DNA from: Populus alba
Lineage: Eukaryota > Streptophyta > Magnoliopsida > Malpighiales > Salicaceae
Assembly (NCBI RefSeq): GCF_005239225.2
Contig: NC_133301.1
Coordinates: forward strand, 6,969,157-7,033,156
Length of the DNA stretch: 64,000 nt
Direction: 5' to 3'
Both the position numbers and the translations under genes were made by a program. The notes beneath the pieces were generated by a model. The model saw nothing but the letters and a program-made list of their open reading frames with translations. It was not told the DNA's origin and did no database searches. This document shows positions 23,541 to 35,642 of the stretch, in pieces (position 1 is the first letter of the stretch; each line of letters opens with the position of its first letter).

Positions 23541-23603
23541 TTGAAAATGCAATCATACCACCTATATGTAAGCCAGCTGTAGTCTCTCTCTCTCTCTATT
23601 TAT

Positions 23604-24055
23604 TTATTTATTTTGAAAAAGCATGTGTATGTATAGGTAGTTGTGATTGTGGCTCACATCTTTCCTTGGTTTTACGTCCAATAACGGCTTAAACGCCCTA
23701 TATGGGTCTGGGATAGGCTTCCCATCTAATTTTCTTAAAAACTGGCAAACATGTTCTTTTTTAGTCAAATTCCTAAGACTAAGTCAAGCATGTTCTTTAT
23801 GGAATTGTAGCCATAAATCATGAATTGCACGATGCACATCTCCACTAGGATGCGTCTCAAGAGTCAATAGAAGATTATCTAAAGACCCCTTACTCAGGCC
23901 CTCCTTAATGAATTGTATTTTATCTTCAAGTTTACATATACCATTTCTAAAGAACAACATGTCGCATTACAAGTCCACCTGGCACATCTGTGACACACTT
24001 TCAATCGTTTTGTATGACGTTTCTTCGCAAAAGTTCTTTTACCTATTCCAGGCAT
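23604..24055 (-). pseudogene. Unrecognised basic, cysteine-rich ORF in element D
   Basis: I do not recognise this family. The ATG at 24053-24055 opens MPGIGKRTFAKKRHTKRLK, a strongly basic N-terminus that could act in nuclear import or nucleic-acid binding. A cysteine cluster follows (C-x2-C-x4-C-x3-CC: CHRCARWTCNATCC), ending near 23945. A one-base loss near 23925 (AACTTG versus AACCATG in the 62.8 kb copy) shifts the frame and gives a stop. In the shifted frame the rest continues (GLSKGSLDN-like, TLETHPSGDVHRAIHDLW, RAFKPLLDVKPR) to TAA at 23604. About 150 residues originally. It lies between integrase and LOG in both copies. Confidence 0.6.
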
Positions 24056-24091
24056 GTATGAAATGAAAGAATTAGAGGACTCACCTGATAA

Positions 24092-24247
24092 TCAGACCCT
24101 TACTTCAATTAGCCATCGAATATCTTCAGGAATTCCATGGTTTATTAACAACCTCAATCTTGCACATCTAGCACAATAAATTTTTGTAATCGCATTCTGA
24201 GGTAGAGCGGGAAAGTACTTTTTCAATTTTTCAAGAGTGGTGTCCAT
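24092..24247 (-). CDS. Small conserved ORF of element D (51 residues)
   Basis: Unrecognised. MDTTLEKLKKYFPALPQNAI..., ending ...IRWLIEVRV then TGA. The plus-strand copy at 62649-62804 has the same length and stop and differs at only a few residues, which argues for a real coding unit. The start at 24247 is preferred over upstream in-frame codons because sequence similarity begins there. The stop is followed by TTATCAGGTGAGTCC, a good splice-donor-like sequence in both copies. Role unknown. Confidence 0.5.
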   Translation of the reverse strand: MDTTLEKLKKYFPALPQNAITKIYCARCARLRLLINHGIPEDIRWLIEVRV

Positions 24248-24449
24248 TTTCAAATGAGAATTGGAGGAGAGATTCAAAGAAAGGAGAAAGAGCAAAGAAT
24301 TGCACAAATATATACACTGATATCAATTATCATGGGAAACTGAAAGAACCGACTTAAGAGTCACGGAGTATCGTTATCCGCCATTTGACTGAGGTGAGAG
24401 AAACTAACAAAACAAAAATCACACAAAAACAATGTGAGAAAAAGAATCA

Positions 24450-25620
24450 ATCTTTATATACAGGATCACCCAATTCAATAGAGTCATTTTCAACTGAAAA
24501 ATTATCAAAATAAACTTTCAAACGATTGACATTTACCATTCTTTGGATTTTCGATATCACAGGCCCCATATGGATACACATGTTTCACAATAAAAGGACC
24601 GCTCTATCTTGATCTTAGTTTTCCAAGAAATAAATGGAGTCGAGAATTATAAAGTAAGACTTTTTGACCAACATTGAATGTTTTTCTCAGTATTTTCTTG
24701 TCATGAAACTCTTTGATTCTCGCTTTATGAATTCTTGAATTGTCATATGCATCATTTCTTATTTTCTCAAGCTCATTTATTTGTAATTTTCGCAGCTGAC
24801 TGGCATCATCAAGGTTTGAATTGAAAGCTTTAATAGCCTAATAAGCTTTATGTTCAATTTCCACAAGCAAGTGACAAGGTTTTCCATAGACTAGTTTATA
24901 AGGTGACATACCTAATGATGTTTTATAAGCAGTTCGATAAGCCCAAAGTGCATCATTAAGTCTTAAAGACCAGTCTTTCCGATTAGGGTTCACTGTTTTC
25001 ACCAAGATCTGTTTGATCTCCCTATTAGCAAGTTCTACCTGTCCACTCGTCTGAGGGTGATAAGGGGTGGCAACTTTATGTGTGATTCCATATTTCTTCA
25101 TTAAAGACTCAAACGGCTTTGTTACAGAAATGTGTTCTATCATCACTTATGATGGCTCGAGGGATACCAAATTAACTTAAAATATTTTCTTTCAAAAACT
25201 TTATCACTATTTTTTGATCATTGTTTCGATTTGGAATTGCCTTTATCCATTTTGAAACATAATCTACTACGACTAATATGTACAAGAAACCAAATGATGG
25301 AGGAAATTGACCCATGAAATTCATACCCCAACAGTTAAAGATCTCAATGACAAGAATAGGATTTAAAGGCATAATGTGATGTTTTGAAATAGATCCCAAC
25401 TTTTGATAATTTTCACAATTCTTAATGAATGCATGTGAGTCCTTGAACATGGTGGGCTTGTAAAATCCGCTTTGTAAGATTTTTGCAATTGTCTTTCTTA
25501 ATGAGAAATGGCCCCCAAATGTCTCAGAATGATAAAATTTAATGTCACTACTTACCTCATTATTAGGAATGCATCTTCGAAATATTTGATCAGAATAATA
25601 TTTGAATAAATAAGGGTCAT
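24450..25620 (-). pseudogene. Integrase of element D
   Basis: The Ty3/gypsy integrase joins element cDNA to the chromosome. Reading minus: zinc-binding region (FGGHFS...ILQSGFYKP...CENYQKLG; one expected cysteine is replaced by tyrosine), catalytic core ([13 protein letters not shown], with N where the other copies have D at the first acidic residue; second acidic residue region near 25140), HPQTSGQVE and [10 protein letters not shown]-terminal domain extends to about 24450 ([23 protein letters not shown]-like). A break lies between 25146 and 25172 and a stop near 24838. Loss of the first catalytic aspartate suggests it was inactive even before the breaks. Confidence 0.82.
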
Positions 25621-27080
25621 CCCAATAAAAGTTCTTCACTTCGTTCAAGAACTTTCTTTGGTCTTGGGTACTCCAATGAGCTAGCAATTGTCCTGAAACA
25701 AGAAAATTAACAATATTAGCAAACCAAGGCATTGTAGAGACAGAAAATAAAGATTTATCAGGAAAGTAGTCATCAATTGTTGTGATGTCAGATCTCGAAT
25801 CGGTTGTCAATCTTGACAAAGGATCTGCAACAATATTTTCGGTGTCTTTCTTGTCTTTGATTGTGATATCAAATTCTTGAAGTAACAAAATCCACCGCAC
25901 CAATCTAGCCTTAGAATCTTTCTTGGAGAGAAGATATTTCAAAGCTATATGATCACTAAAAATGACAACAGGTGAGCCAATAAGATAAGATCTGAACTTG
26001 TCACATGCAAATACTACTACAAGTAATTCTTTTTCATTGGTAGTGTAATTCATTTGAGCACTATTTAAAGTTTTACTTGCATAGTAAATCACATAAGGTT
26101 TCTTATATTTTCTTTGTCCCAAGATAGCATCCATGACATAATCACTAGCATCACACATTATTTCAAAAGGCAGTGACCAATCAGGAGGTTGAATAACAGG
26201 AGCAGAAGTAAGCAAGCTTTTAAGTTTAACAAAGGTTTTTTCATATTGTTTAGTCCATTCATAAACATTTTCCTTTGTTAGAAGGTTACATAATGGTTTA
26301 GATATTACACTAAAATCTTTGATGAACCTTCTGTAAAAACCAGCATGTCCTAAGAATGATCTAACATCTTTAACAGATTTTGGTGTTGGCAAGTTAGCAA
26401 TTAAATTTGCCAACCTCAATTCCTTTCAATGAAATAATGTGACAAAGTACAATGTCATTTGTTACCATAAAGTGACATTTTTCCCTATTCAGTACAAGAT
26501 TCTTCTCTTCTCACCTGTTCAAAACCTTTTCCAAGTTAGTTAAACAATCATCAAATGAATCACCAAAAATAGAAAAATCATCCATAAAAATATCAAGGAA
26601 ACGTTCAACCATATCACTAAATATGCTAAGCATGCATCTTTGAAATATGGTTGGTGCATTACATAATCCAAAAGGCATTCTATGATATGCAAAAGTACCA
26701 AATGGACATGTGAAAGTAGTATTCTCTTGATCTTCCAATGCAATTTCAATTTGGTTATAACTTGAATAGCCATCTAGGAAACAATAAAATTCATGACCTG
26801 CAACTCTTTCTAGGATTTGATCCATGAAGGGTAAAATGAAATGATATTTTCTAGTTATTGAATTAAGTTTTCTATAATCAATGCACATGCGCCAACCACT
26901 AATAGTTCTAGTTGGAATTAACTCATTTTTCTCATCTGTTATCATAGTGACTCTAGACTTCAGGGGTAAAACTTGGGTAGGACTTCCTAATTGCTGTCAG
27001 AAATAGGATAAATGATTATATTATCTAGAAGCTTAATGACTTTATTTTTCACTACTTCTTCCATATTAGGATTAAGCTTT
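25621..27080 (-). pseudogene. Reverse transcriptase-RNase H of element D
   Basis: RT palm motifs: CIDYRKLNS near 26880, FCFLDGYSSYNQIEIAL near 26760, CPFGTFAYHRMPFGLCNAP near 26680, catalytic FMDDF at 26577-26591. RNase H follows with MCDASDYVM near 26145, [19 protein letters not shown] near 26050, [23 protein letters not shown] and a final DPLSRL. There are breaks near 26510 and 26419 (a ~20-base gap after the SKGIE-like motif) and another near 26945-27000 upstream of RT. The gag-pol frame is thus interrupted at least three times. Confidence 0.85.
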
Positions 27081-28096
27081 CATTGCAATTCTCTAGAGGG
27101 TTTGACATTTTCCTCCAAATAAATCCCGTGTGTGCAAATCAAAGAGCTAATTCATTTTATGTCAGTTATGGTCCATCCTAATGCATTTTTGTGCATTTTT
27201 ATAGTTTGTAATAACTTACCTTCTTGATGTGCATTAAGTTTGGAAGAGATTATTACCGAAAAGGTTTCATTTTCTCCCAAAAATGAGAATTTTAGATTGA
27301 ATGGTAACGCCTTCAAATCAGGTTTTGGTGGTTGAACACTTGAAGGTATGGACTCAATTGATCGTGTTGCCAATTCTTCAATTTGTGGTCTTCAATTCTT
27401 TAAGTTTGATTCTTCCTGAAAATAGATCATTTGCAAATCGTCAGGTTCATCAATCTCAGTTTCACTGGAAGTGGTTTGAAATTGATCATGAACTAATTTT
27501 TCAATAATGTCCACTTCCTATAAATCATTATCATATCCAGGTTGCTTGCAAATGTTAAAAATATTCATCTCCAATGTCATGTTTCCAAATGATAGCTTCA
27601 TCAATCCATTCCTATAATTAATCAATGCATTAGAAGTTGCAAGAAATGGACGTCCTAAAATAACAGGAAATGAATTACATGCTTCAACAGGTTGTGTATC
27701 TAAGATAACAAAATCTACAGGGTAAATGAATTTATCAACTTCTACTAACACATCCTCAACTATTCCTCTAAGCACTTTTACAAATCTATCAATAAGTAAA
27801 AGAGTTACAGAAGTTGGTTTTAACTCACCTAGATTGAGACTTTTAAAAACCAAATATGGAAGTAAATTCACACCAGGTTCAAGATCAAGTAAAGCTCTTT
27901 CAATTTTATGTTCTCTAATAAGGCAAGAAATTGTAGGCCAACCAGGGTCTTTATATTTCAAAGCATTATTGTTCTGAAGAATGACACTTACTTGTTCAGC
28001 TAAAAAGGCTTTCTTTTTCACATTCAGTTTTCTCTTCATAATGCACAAATTTTTCAAAAATTTAGCAAAGGAAGGTACATGTTTAATAGCATCCAA
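27081..28096 (-). pseudogene. Protease and linker of element D
   Basis: A retropepsin-like aspartic protease domain is recognisable from DAIKHVPSFAKFLKNL, ...EHKIERALLDL... and VILGRPFLATSNALIN (near 27650). The active site that reads DLGAS in the other copies is DLEPG here (27872-27887), keeping the aspartate but losing the serine/glycine context, so it is probably dead. The linker (27152-27373, SVQPPKPDLKALPFNLK...) joins to RT. Confidence 0.75.
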
Positions 28097-29686
28097 TAAA
28101 TGTATATTGATCCTTACATGTTTGAAAGTTTCAAGGATTTTCAGAATTGTGATTGACTTTTCTTTGTTTGGTCATGGCATGAGGAAATGGAAGTGCTGCC
28201 GGGGAATCAGCCTTTTCTTTGCAATATTTAGATTCAACCCCTTCCTTACCCTTAAAGATTAACTCATCATCTTTCTCACAAGGTTCAAGAGTGGGTTTTT
28301 CAATAACCTTACCACTGCGAAGAGTGATGACTAATTTGACTTGATCCATGTATTGGCTTCCGGAACTACTTGCATTTGCATTGTATTGCCCCTTTGGATT
28401 TTGCTGTGGTTGAGATGGAAACTTACCTTTCTCTTAAAAACTGAGAGTAGATGTGAATTTTGCAAGAGCATCTTTAAAAATTCTCATGCTTTGAGCAAGT
28501 TGAGTGTTGATTTTCTCTTGCTTTTCAATGAATGCATGCAATGTTTCCTCAAGATTTATTGTAAGAGGTGGAGCATAAGGAGGTGCATATCCATGAGAAT
28601 TTTAAAAATTATAGTGTGCTTGAAATGGTGGCTGTGAAGTTTGTGCATTGTTGTTATCACTCTTCCAACTTAAATTTGGGTGATCTCTCCAACCAGGGTT
28701 GTATGTTTGCGAGTATGGGTTATGATTGGGTCTTTGGAAACTGTTTAAAGCATGGGCTTGTTCATAGAGGCATTCCTTGAAAGAAGGCAAAGTTGGACAG
28801 TCATTAGTTGCATGTTCATTTGTTTCACAGATTTGACACAAAATGTCTTGAACAGATTTTAATTGACCACTCTTTTTTAATTCTAGTAGCTCGACTTTTC
28901 TAGCTAGAGATGCAAACTTGGCTTGGAGGTTATGATCTTCTCTAAGGTTATACATACCTCCATTAGATATATGAGATTGAGTTTTACTTGGTGCCTTATA
29001 AGTGCCTGTAGTGTCCTAATTTTGCGCATTTTTAGCTAGCAAGTCTAGGTACTTAATTGCTTCATTAAGGTCTTTATCTTCAAAAGTTCCATTACACATC
29101 AATTCAACCATTTGCCTATCTTTAGGTGTTAACCATTCATAAAATTGTGAAACCAATCTCCATGTTTCAAAACCATGATTAGGGCAAGTATTAAGCAAGT
29201 CTTGATACCTATCCCAACATTGATAAAATGTTTCACTTGGTTTTTGAATGAAAGTGGTGATTTGTCTTTTGAAAGAGTTTGTTTTGTGAGATGGAAAAAC
29301 TTCTTTAAAAATTGTTGTTGCATTTCATCCCAAGCACAAATGGATCCTGACCTAAGATTTTGTAGCCATGTTTTAGTTTTATCTTTTAATGAAAAAGGAA
29401 AAAGCTTTAATCTAACGGTATTCATGCTACAATTTAAGTCATTATAGGTTTTACAAACTTTTTCAAATTCTCTCAAATGCAAGTATGGATTTTCTAGATC
29501 TAAGCCATGAAAAGAAGGTAAAAGTTGAATAATGTTTGGCTTAAAATTAAAATGAGATGCATTAGGAGGAACAACTATACATGAGGGTGCACTTGTTCTT
29601 GTAGGATTCATGTGATCTCTAAGTGTTCTAACTCGGCTATTCTCATTATTTTCATTATAAAACAACTGATTATCTTCTTTGACCAT
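28097..29686 (-). pseudogene. gag of element D (several breaks)
   Basis: Start ATG 29684-29686 (MVKEDNQLFY). Capsid motifs RTLRDHMNP, QLLPSFHGLDLENPY and KLFPFSLKDKTKTW are followed by a frame change near 29250-29310 (missing base in an A run). The frame then continues with TCPNHGFETWRLV and a zinc knuckle (CQIC...H....C, near 28795-28835). After stops near 28600 and 28440 the C-terminal piece (DQVKLVITLRSGKVIEKP, 28131-28349) follows. Confidence 0.85.
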
Positions 29687-29823
29687 ATTTTCTAAAAATG
29701 ATGAGGATACCCTACAAAGTCTACAACTTAATGTACGTGACCAAACACTTATACATGTGTAAAAAGAGAATAAAAGGAAGAAGAAAACAAAACAAAAAGA
29801 AACAAAACAAAAAAAAAGTTAAA

Positions 29824-31228
29824 GAGGACTTTGAGATGTAAAATTAATGTGAGGATTAAACAATGATAAAAACAAATGTCAAGGTTAGAGGATCCACTAA
29901 TGGTATTTCAAACAAGTATAGTATAAACTCTTATTATTCAACTGGAAACCACACACAAAGGAGGTTCTAATCGAATGATTTGTCATTAATAGCTCATTAT
30001 ACATTGTTAACATGATCATATTAATTATCTTATTTAAGTAACACCAAACTTTTAAATATAATTAGGAATTCATGATGCTAACTTATGTTAACAACAAATC
30101 AAGTTCCTTTCATAGCACATGTGTAGGTAATGCCATACAGTTAAGCTACGAGAGTGCCAAGCATTTGTTGTACCAAGTGTTATACAACACAAATCTAGAT
30201 TAATCACTTAACAAGCAAGGTATTAAGAATTAGTAAGATAAAAAGATAAGACATGTTAATATTGAACATTAAGGTCCATGTTGAGTTTACAATATACTTA
30301 TTCTTACACCATTAGTGTAACGTTTTCACCTTAACATAATGAATTTAGCTAAGCACAATGAAGAAGAGAAACATAAATAAGATACAAGTTAACTAAGTAA
30401 AAGAAAGGAAAGGAAATGAAAAGTATAAACAAGATATTAATGAGAGCAAAACTTAAGAATTACAAAAAAAATATAAAGAGAGATAGCAAGAGCAGGTTCT
30501 TGATCTGAACAACCAAGCTCTTAAATGCATAGCAAAGGCCTCCTTTTATAGGCCAAAATTTAAAACTATTGATTTGATGACTAATTTTTGAGTGGGTGGC
30601 CAACTCTTGACTTGGTGAAAATCCTTATCTTCTTGTTTGAACAAATTGTCATTCCTAACATCAGAACTAGAACCAACTGTACTCATGAAAGTTATAGGAA
30701 ATTGTCTTATATTTCCAGGAAAAAAAAATTAAGGTCATTTGGACTTCTAGAACTCAAAATATGGGTTGAACACTGAACAATGTCTAGGCTACAGTACAGA
30801 TTCAGACTTCTTCGTTATTGCTATAATTTGGACTTGAAAACGACCTTTTTAAATCTTGGACTCTACATGAAAGTTGTAGGCCTATGTCTTACCTTTCCAT
30901 CCATATAAAGAAGACCTAAATCCAAGATCTACAGCTCCAAATATGACCCAATTACCGAACAATATTCTAGTTTGGACTACACCAACATCTCTTTTCTAAG
31001 TTTGGCCCTCTCTTTGTCCTTTCAATTTCAGTACTTAAACTCATCAATCAATCCTTTCATTTATGTGATAGGCCTACATTTAAGATAAACATTTCCCATA
31101 AATTAAAGGTATCTTATATTATTAGATATGTTATTATAAAACATGCTTTAGTTAAGGAGTTATTGATACTTCAAGTGCAAAATAATGATATAAAACATTG
31201 ATAAAAATGCATTTTTAAGTACTAATCA
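29824..31228 (-). repeat. 5' LTR of element D (truncated)
   Basis: TGATTAGTACTT at 31228 down to about 29824, ~1.4 kb. The last ~400-500 bases of the LTR, the primer site and part of the leader are deleted, joining GAGGACTTTGAGATG directly to an A-rich leader (29760-29820). Confidence 0.82.
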
Positions 31229-34200
31229 GGTCCATTAGGGTTTTTTTAAGTCTAGAGTCAATATAAATAAAGGCATAACCAAACATGTAAGGTTACACAA
31301 TATTCAGATTAATAAAAATTCTTATTTATCATACTTTGTGTGTGTGTGTGTGTGTGTGTTAGTGAGATAATCTCCCTTCCTTGGTTCTTTAAAGAATTGA
31401 AAATGACTTATTGAAGAACAACTGACTTCATGGCATCATCCTTATACTTCTCGTTTGCGAATCAATATTCATTGGGTGGGGTTTTTCTGTTTCCAATAAT
31501 GTTGGTGCATAGGTACAAGTTATCTTTTTTTGTCACACTCCTATCAAACCTGATTTACTTGGCTTTTTGAGAATTGATGTCTTTGCGTGTGGGTTATGTG
31601 ACTACTTGATCACGAGTTTTGCATCAGCTATCATCTTCTCCACACAATAATTTTTCTTCTATTCATTTAACATATTAGGTTTCTTACTATTTGTGTATAT
31701 TTTATCATAAGCTTTACAATTTTCATCTATTTTTATTTTTTTTCCTTAAACAATTTTGTTTTTCGATTGAATCCTTTTTATGGCCTAATTAGATGAGATT
31801 AAGTTTAAAATTATGGTAGAAAGACCAAATTAAAATAAAAAATGATGAAAATGTAAAACACTAACAAAATACATGGCTAATTCTAAAAACATTTATCATT
31901 TTTATTATGGTCTAAAAGTTTATTTTGTTAATTTTTTTAGTTCATAATTAGAGAAATTAGAGAGAAATTCATCAAAAAAAAAAAAGGTGGTAAAGAGAAT
32001 ATGAGTCAGCGAACATAACCAAAAGATCCATTAGATGTATCAATTAGGTTTATTACAAGGTTTGAAACTAAGAGGATTCAAGAGAAATTGATTAGATTGA
32101 TTCTGAATATTTGGGTTAACAAGTTGTAAATCTGTTAGATAAGACCTTTATGTACTTTATGATCATATTTAAAGCTACAAGTGGAGTTTTATTGCGATTT
32201 CAGTTAGGTGAAAAACTGGACATCTCAAGCTTTTTCATCTATATATGGTAGGACTAACAATTCATCCATATAAGAGAAGAAAAATACGTTTGAAGTCATA
32301 ATAGAAGTTGTTGAACATGATATGTTATTTTATTTTTATGACTTGTGGACTTTTTATTTAGCAATAATTCATTTTCTATAATGAAAGCATTGATAGTATA
32401 AATCATGATTATTTTGGCAAGGGTTTCCATGTTAACAACTTATGTTTCCTTTTGTTTTGTGGATTTCTTCAATAACAAGGTTTTTTTTTTTTTTTTTTTT
32501 TTTTATATCATTCAAGGATATTATAGAAACATGCATATATAATATTTGATCTAATATTTGGATCAGACTATTTTACTTCAAATTTCTAGAGGTCTTGTTT
32601 TATATCTAGTTAAAATTACAGGTCAATTGGACACAAGAAATCCTTGTGATAAGGTCTATAAACTATTGAATAATATTTGTATTAGTTTCCTAGTTGATTT
32701 AAGATTTTATTTTATATACAAAACTCTTTTGTTGTGTTTTTCAATATTGTTTAAGATATTTGTACTTAGTATAAATATGGTTATTTAGCTTGTATTTAGT
32801 TTCTTTAAAAAAATATTAATAAGAGATGGATTTGTTACTCAGAAATAAAACTTGTATGTGAGAATTTGTTCTTATTCTTGGTTCCTCATAGAACTACTCT
32901 GACTTATTGAATAACTAACCAAGTTTCATGACGTCTTCTATACTTCTTATTCACATCTCAATTATAAGCATCTGGTGATGGTTGGTTGTCTATAGTCTTA
33001 GTCTCTCGGTATAAGTTATTATTGTCTCAAGCTCAATTACAAGCTTGAATTTAGCTTTCTTGGATATGGTTAATTTGACCGTGAGTTTTTGAATCTTTAT
33101 ATTCATAAGTTCGCATAAGAGAAAGTTATATAAAAAAAAAATGGTGGAAGAGAGAGAAAAATATTACTTGTCATGATTTTAACAACCAAAATGACAAAAT
33201 TTGGTGTTAAATGGTTCCATTTGATGAGAGGAGTTTGACAACACTAGTTTTTAGTCTTTATTTTACTGGAAAAGGTAGATCGAAGCTTGAGAAGTTTTTT
33301 GGTTTCAAATTATTTGTGCAATTGTTTGTTTGTTTTTTTGCTATTTTAAGGTTATAAATAAGTTTGTTGATGTTTATAGTGTGTTGTTTTCATGTAAAAA
33401 TTTGGTTAAAATGGTTTTTTTGGTCTAAAAGTAAAATACTCAACTTTCTAACAATTTTCCAGCCACCTAAGATGGCTAGAACTAGACAATAAAAAACATA
33501 TTGTTTGTTTTATTTTTTAAAAATAAAAAGGAATGCCCAAGCACATGGGCCTCGGTTTACAAGCTTGGGTTTATAGGCGTAAGTATGTCTGGGCCTGGGT
33601 AGTTGGGCGACCCAACACTACCTAGCCTTTCTCTTTGTTTTTTTATATAAATTTTTAATTAATAAACTCTCTTTTGTATGTTTTTTAGTTTACATAATTT
33701 TTTTTATTTCAATTTAAATAATACTCTCTCTCTTTTTAAATTGTTTTGTTAAACTTTTTTTTAAATATTATTTATTTTTAATTATTTATAATATTTAAAG
33801 AGATTATTGTAATTTATATTTTCATTATTTTTTATATTTGATATAAATAAACTGTATTTGTATGATGTATTTTTTTAAATCATTAGTTCTTGGTGAGAAA
33901 AAATAACCTCTAAAATAAAATAAAAAAAGCTTAAATTAAAAAAAAGTGGATGTTAAATGCTTACTCATATTTCTTTTGCATTTAGAAGAAATATTAGTTT
34001 AATAATTTAGTATTCAATTAATATTTATAACTCTTTTATAATGGATCAATTTAACTATTTTTAAAATTTATTTTATTAAATATAAATATATCTTCACATT
34101 TATCAATTAAAAAAAATGATATAGTAAAATATGTAAATAATATTAGTATATTCTTTTATTATATTAAAAATTAGCTTAAAAATATATCCACATTGTAACG

Positions 34201-34539
34201 TGGTTTTTTAAAATTAATGTGTATTAATGCAAAGCATGTGTTGTAATTTTCAAACAAAATATTTGTTTAGATGGGATGAATTTGAATGGGAAATTTTTAT
34301 TTGTATTTTTTTTTCTTTCTTTTACGATAAATAATTTGTTTATTTTCTATTAACATGGATATGTGTTTATATATGAGATGGCATACCTGGACGTTGCGGC
34401 GAGCTATGAAATAAATGTGTCTGATAGTGTTATAATTGTGAACTAGTGCTAGATAAGAAATAGAAACTAAATGTGTGATGGAGACAAATTCCATGACAGA
34501 AAAAAAGTTGTGTTGGTAATAAAAAATTTAGAGACTGAA
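31229..34539 (+). other. AT-rich intergenic region, no gene seen
   Basis: Contains a (TG)n microsatellite at 31337-31360 and a long T run at 32479-32503. A weakly similar pair of segments (31375-31530 and 32875-33020, sharing CTTGGTTC, GACTTATTGAA, TATACTTCT) may be remnants of an old LTR pair. A GC-rich patch (33535-33625, GGGCCT/GGGCCTGGG repeats) is of a type common in plant dispersed repeats. No reading frame has recognisable similarity. Confidence 0.5.
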
Positions 34540-35600
34540 TAGAATGATTTATAGCAATTCACAGTGTTTTGTAAGGAAAGATACAATTCTTTCCCAATAT
34601 GATTTATATTTTCTGTTAATAAAAAAAAAAAAAATAGAAAGCTAAATTCTTTACTAGCTTAATATTAAAAAAAAAATCAACAAAGACAATTTTGGAAAAA
34701 AAAAAACCATGAGGGGAAACACTGTAGCAATCCACCGTGTTTTGTGAGGAAAACTACAATGTTTTTCCTAGTAAAATTGACAAAGATAATTTAAAAAAAA
34801 TTTATAATAAAAAATAAACCATGTAGGGAAACACAATAGCAATCCACAATGTTTTGTGAGGAAAGCTACACTGCTTCCCCACATGATTTAACCTTGCTTG
34901 TAATTGTAATTCTCAACCAGATAAATATTAAAAAGATAAAATCGACAAAGACAATTTTAAAAATCATAAGAAAAAAAAATCCACATGGAAGAAACAGTAG
35001 CAATCCATAGTGTTTTGTGAGGAAACCTACAATGATTTTTCTCATTTGATTTAGCTTTATTGTAATTTTCAACCATATCAATATTAAAAAAAAAAATTGA
35101 CAAAATTTTTTTTAAAAAAATCTTAAGAAAAAAAAAAAACCATGTAGGAAAGAAAAAATTCTTAAAATTAACATTATAGAAATCCGCAATGTTTTAAAGC
35201 TAAATTATAACAAGCTCAATATTAAAAAAATAAAATTGATAAAAATAATTTATTAAAAATCATACAAAAAACATAAAAAAAAACCATGTAGAGAAACATT
35301 GTAGCAATTCACAATATTTTAAAGAAAAAAAATTACGTAGTTAAATTTTCATTTAACTCAATATTAAAAAAATAAAATTGACAAATAATTTTTAAAAAAA
35401 TCATAATAAAAAAAAACTATATGAAGAAACAATATAACAATTTACAATATTTTAAAAAAATTATAAAACTAAATTTTTAACTAGATGGATATTAAAAAAA
35501 TAAAATAATTTAAAAATAAAATCAATAAAAATAATTTAAAAACAAACTAAAAAATACACGGTAGGAAAGCAAATAAAATATATAAAAAAAAGGTTTTCCC
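34540..35600 (+). repeat. Degenerate ~110-180 base tandem repeat upstream of CYP57
   Basis: Seven decayed units recognised by (G/A)CAAT(C/T)CACA(G/A)TGTTTTGTGAGGAAA-like cores near 34556, 34727, 34840, 35000, 35178, 35305 and 35433. Each is separated by poly-A, AATATTAAAAAAA(T)AAAATTGACAAA and ACCATGTAGG(G/A)AAACA. Units become more A-rich and less like each other toward the gene. Confidence 0.7.
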
Positions 35601-35604
35601 GCAT

Positions 35605-35642
<38 letters not shown>

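Larger units (their letters stand above)
19952..31228 (-). mobile_element. Athila element D with LOG cargo, nearly full length
   Basis: 11.3 kb minus-strand element. From its 5' side: truncated 5' LTR (31228-29824), gag, protease, reverse transcriptase, RNase H, integrase, a 51-residue frame, a cysteine-rich frame, LOG, 3' noncoding region, polypurine tract and 3' LTR (21594-19952). The primer site and the adjoining LTR end are deleted. The left flank CCATA does not match the right flank GGTCC, so the target duplication is lost or the ends are rearranged. It shows that LOG lies between two LTRs and is therefore internal to the element. Confidence 0.85.

Noticed and set aside
31337..31360. (TG)n run as a possible Z-DNA or regulatory element
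   Set aside because: An ordinary dinucleotide microsatellite with nothing nearby to link it to a gene.
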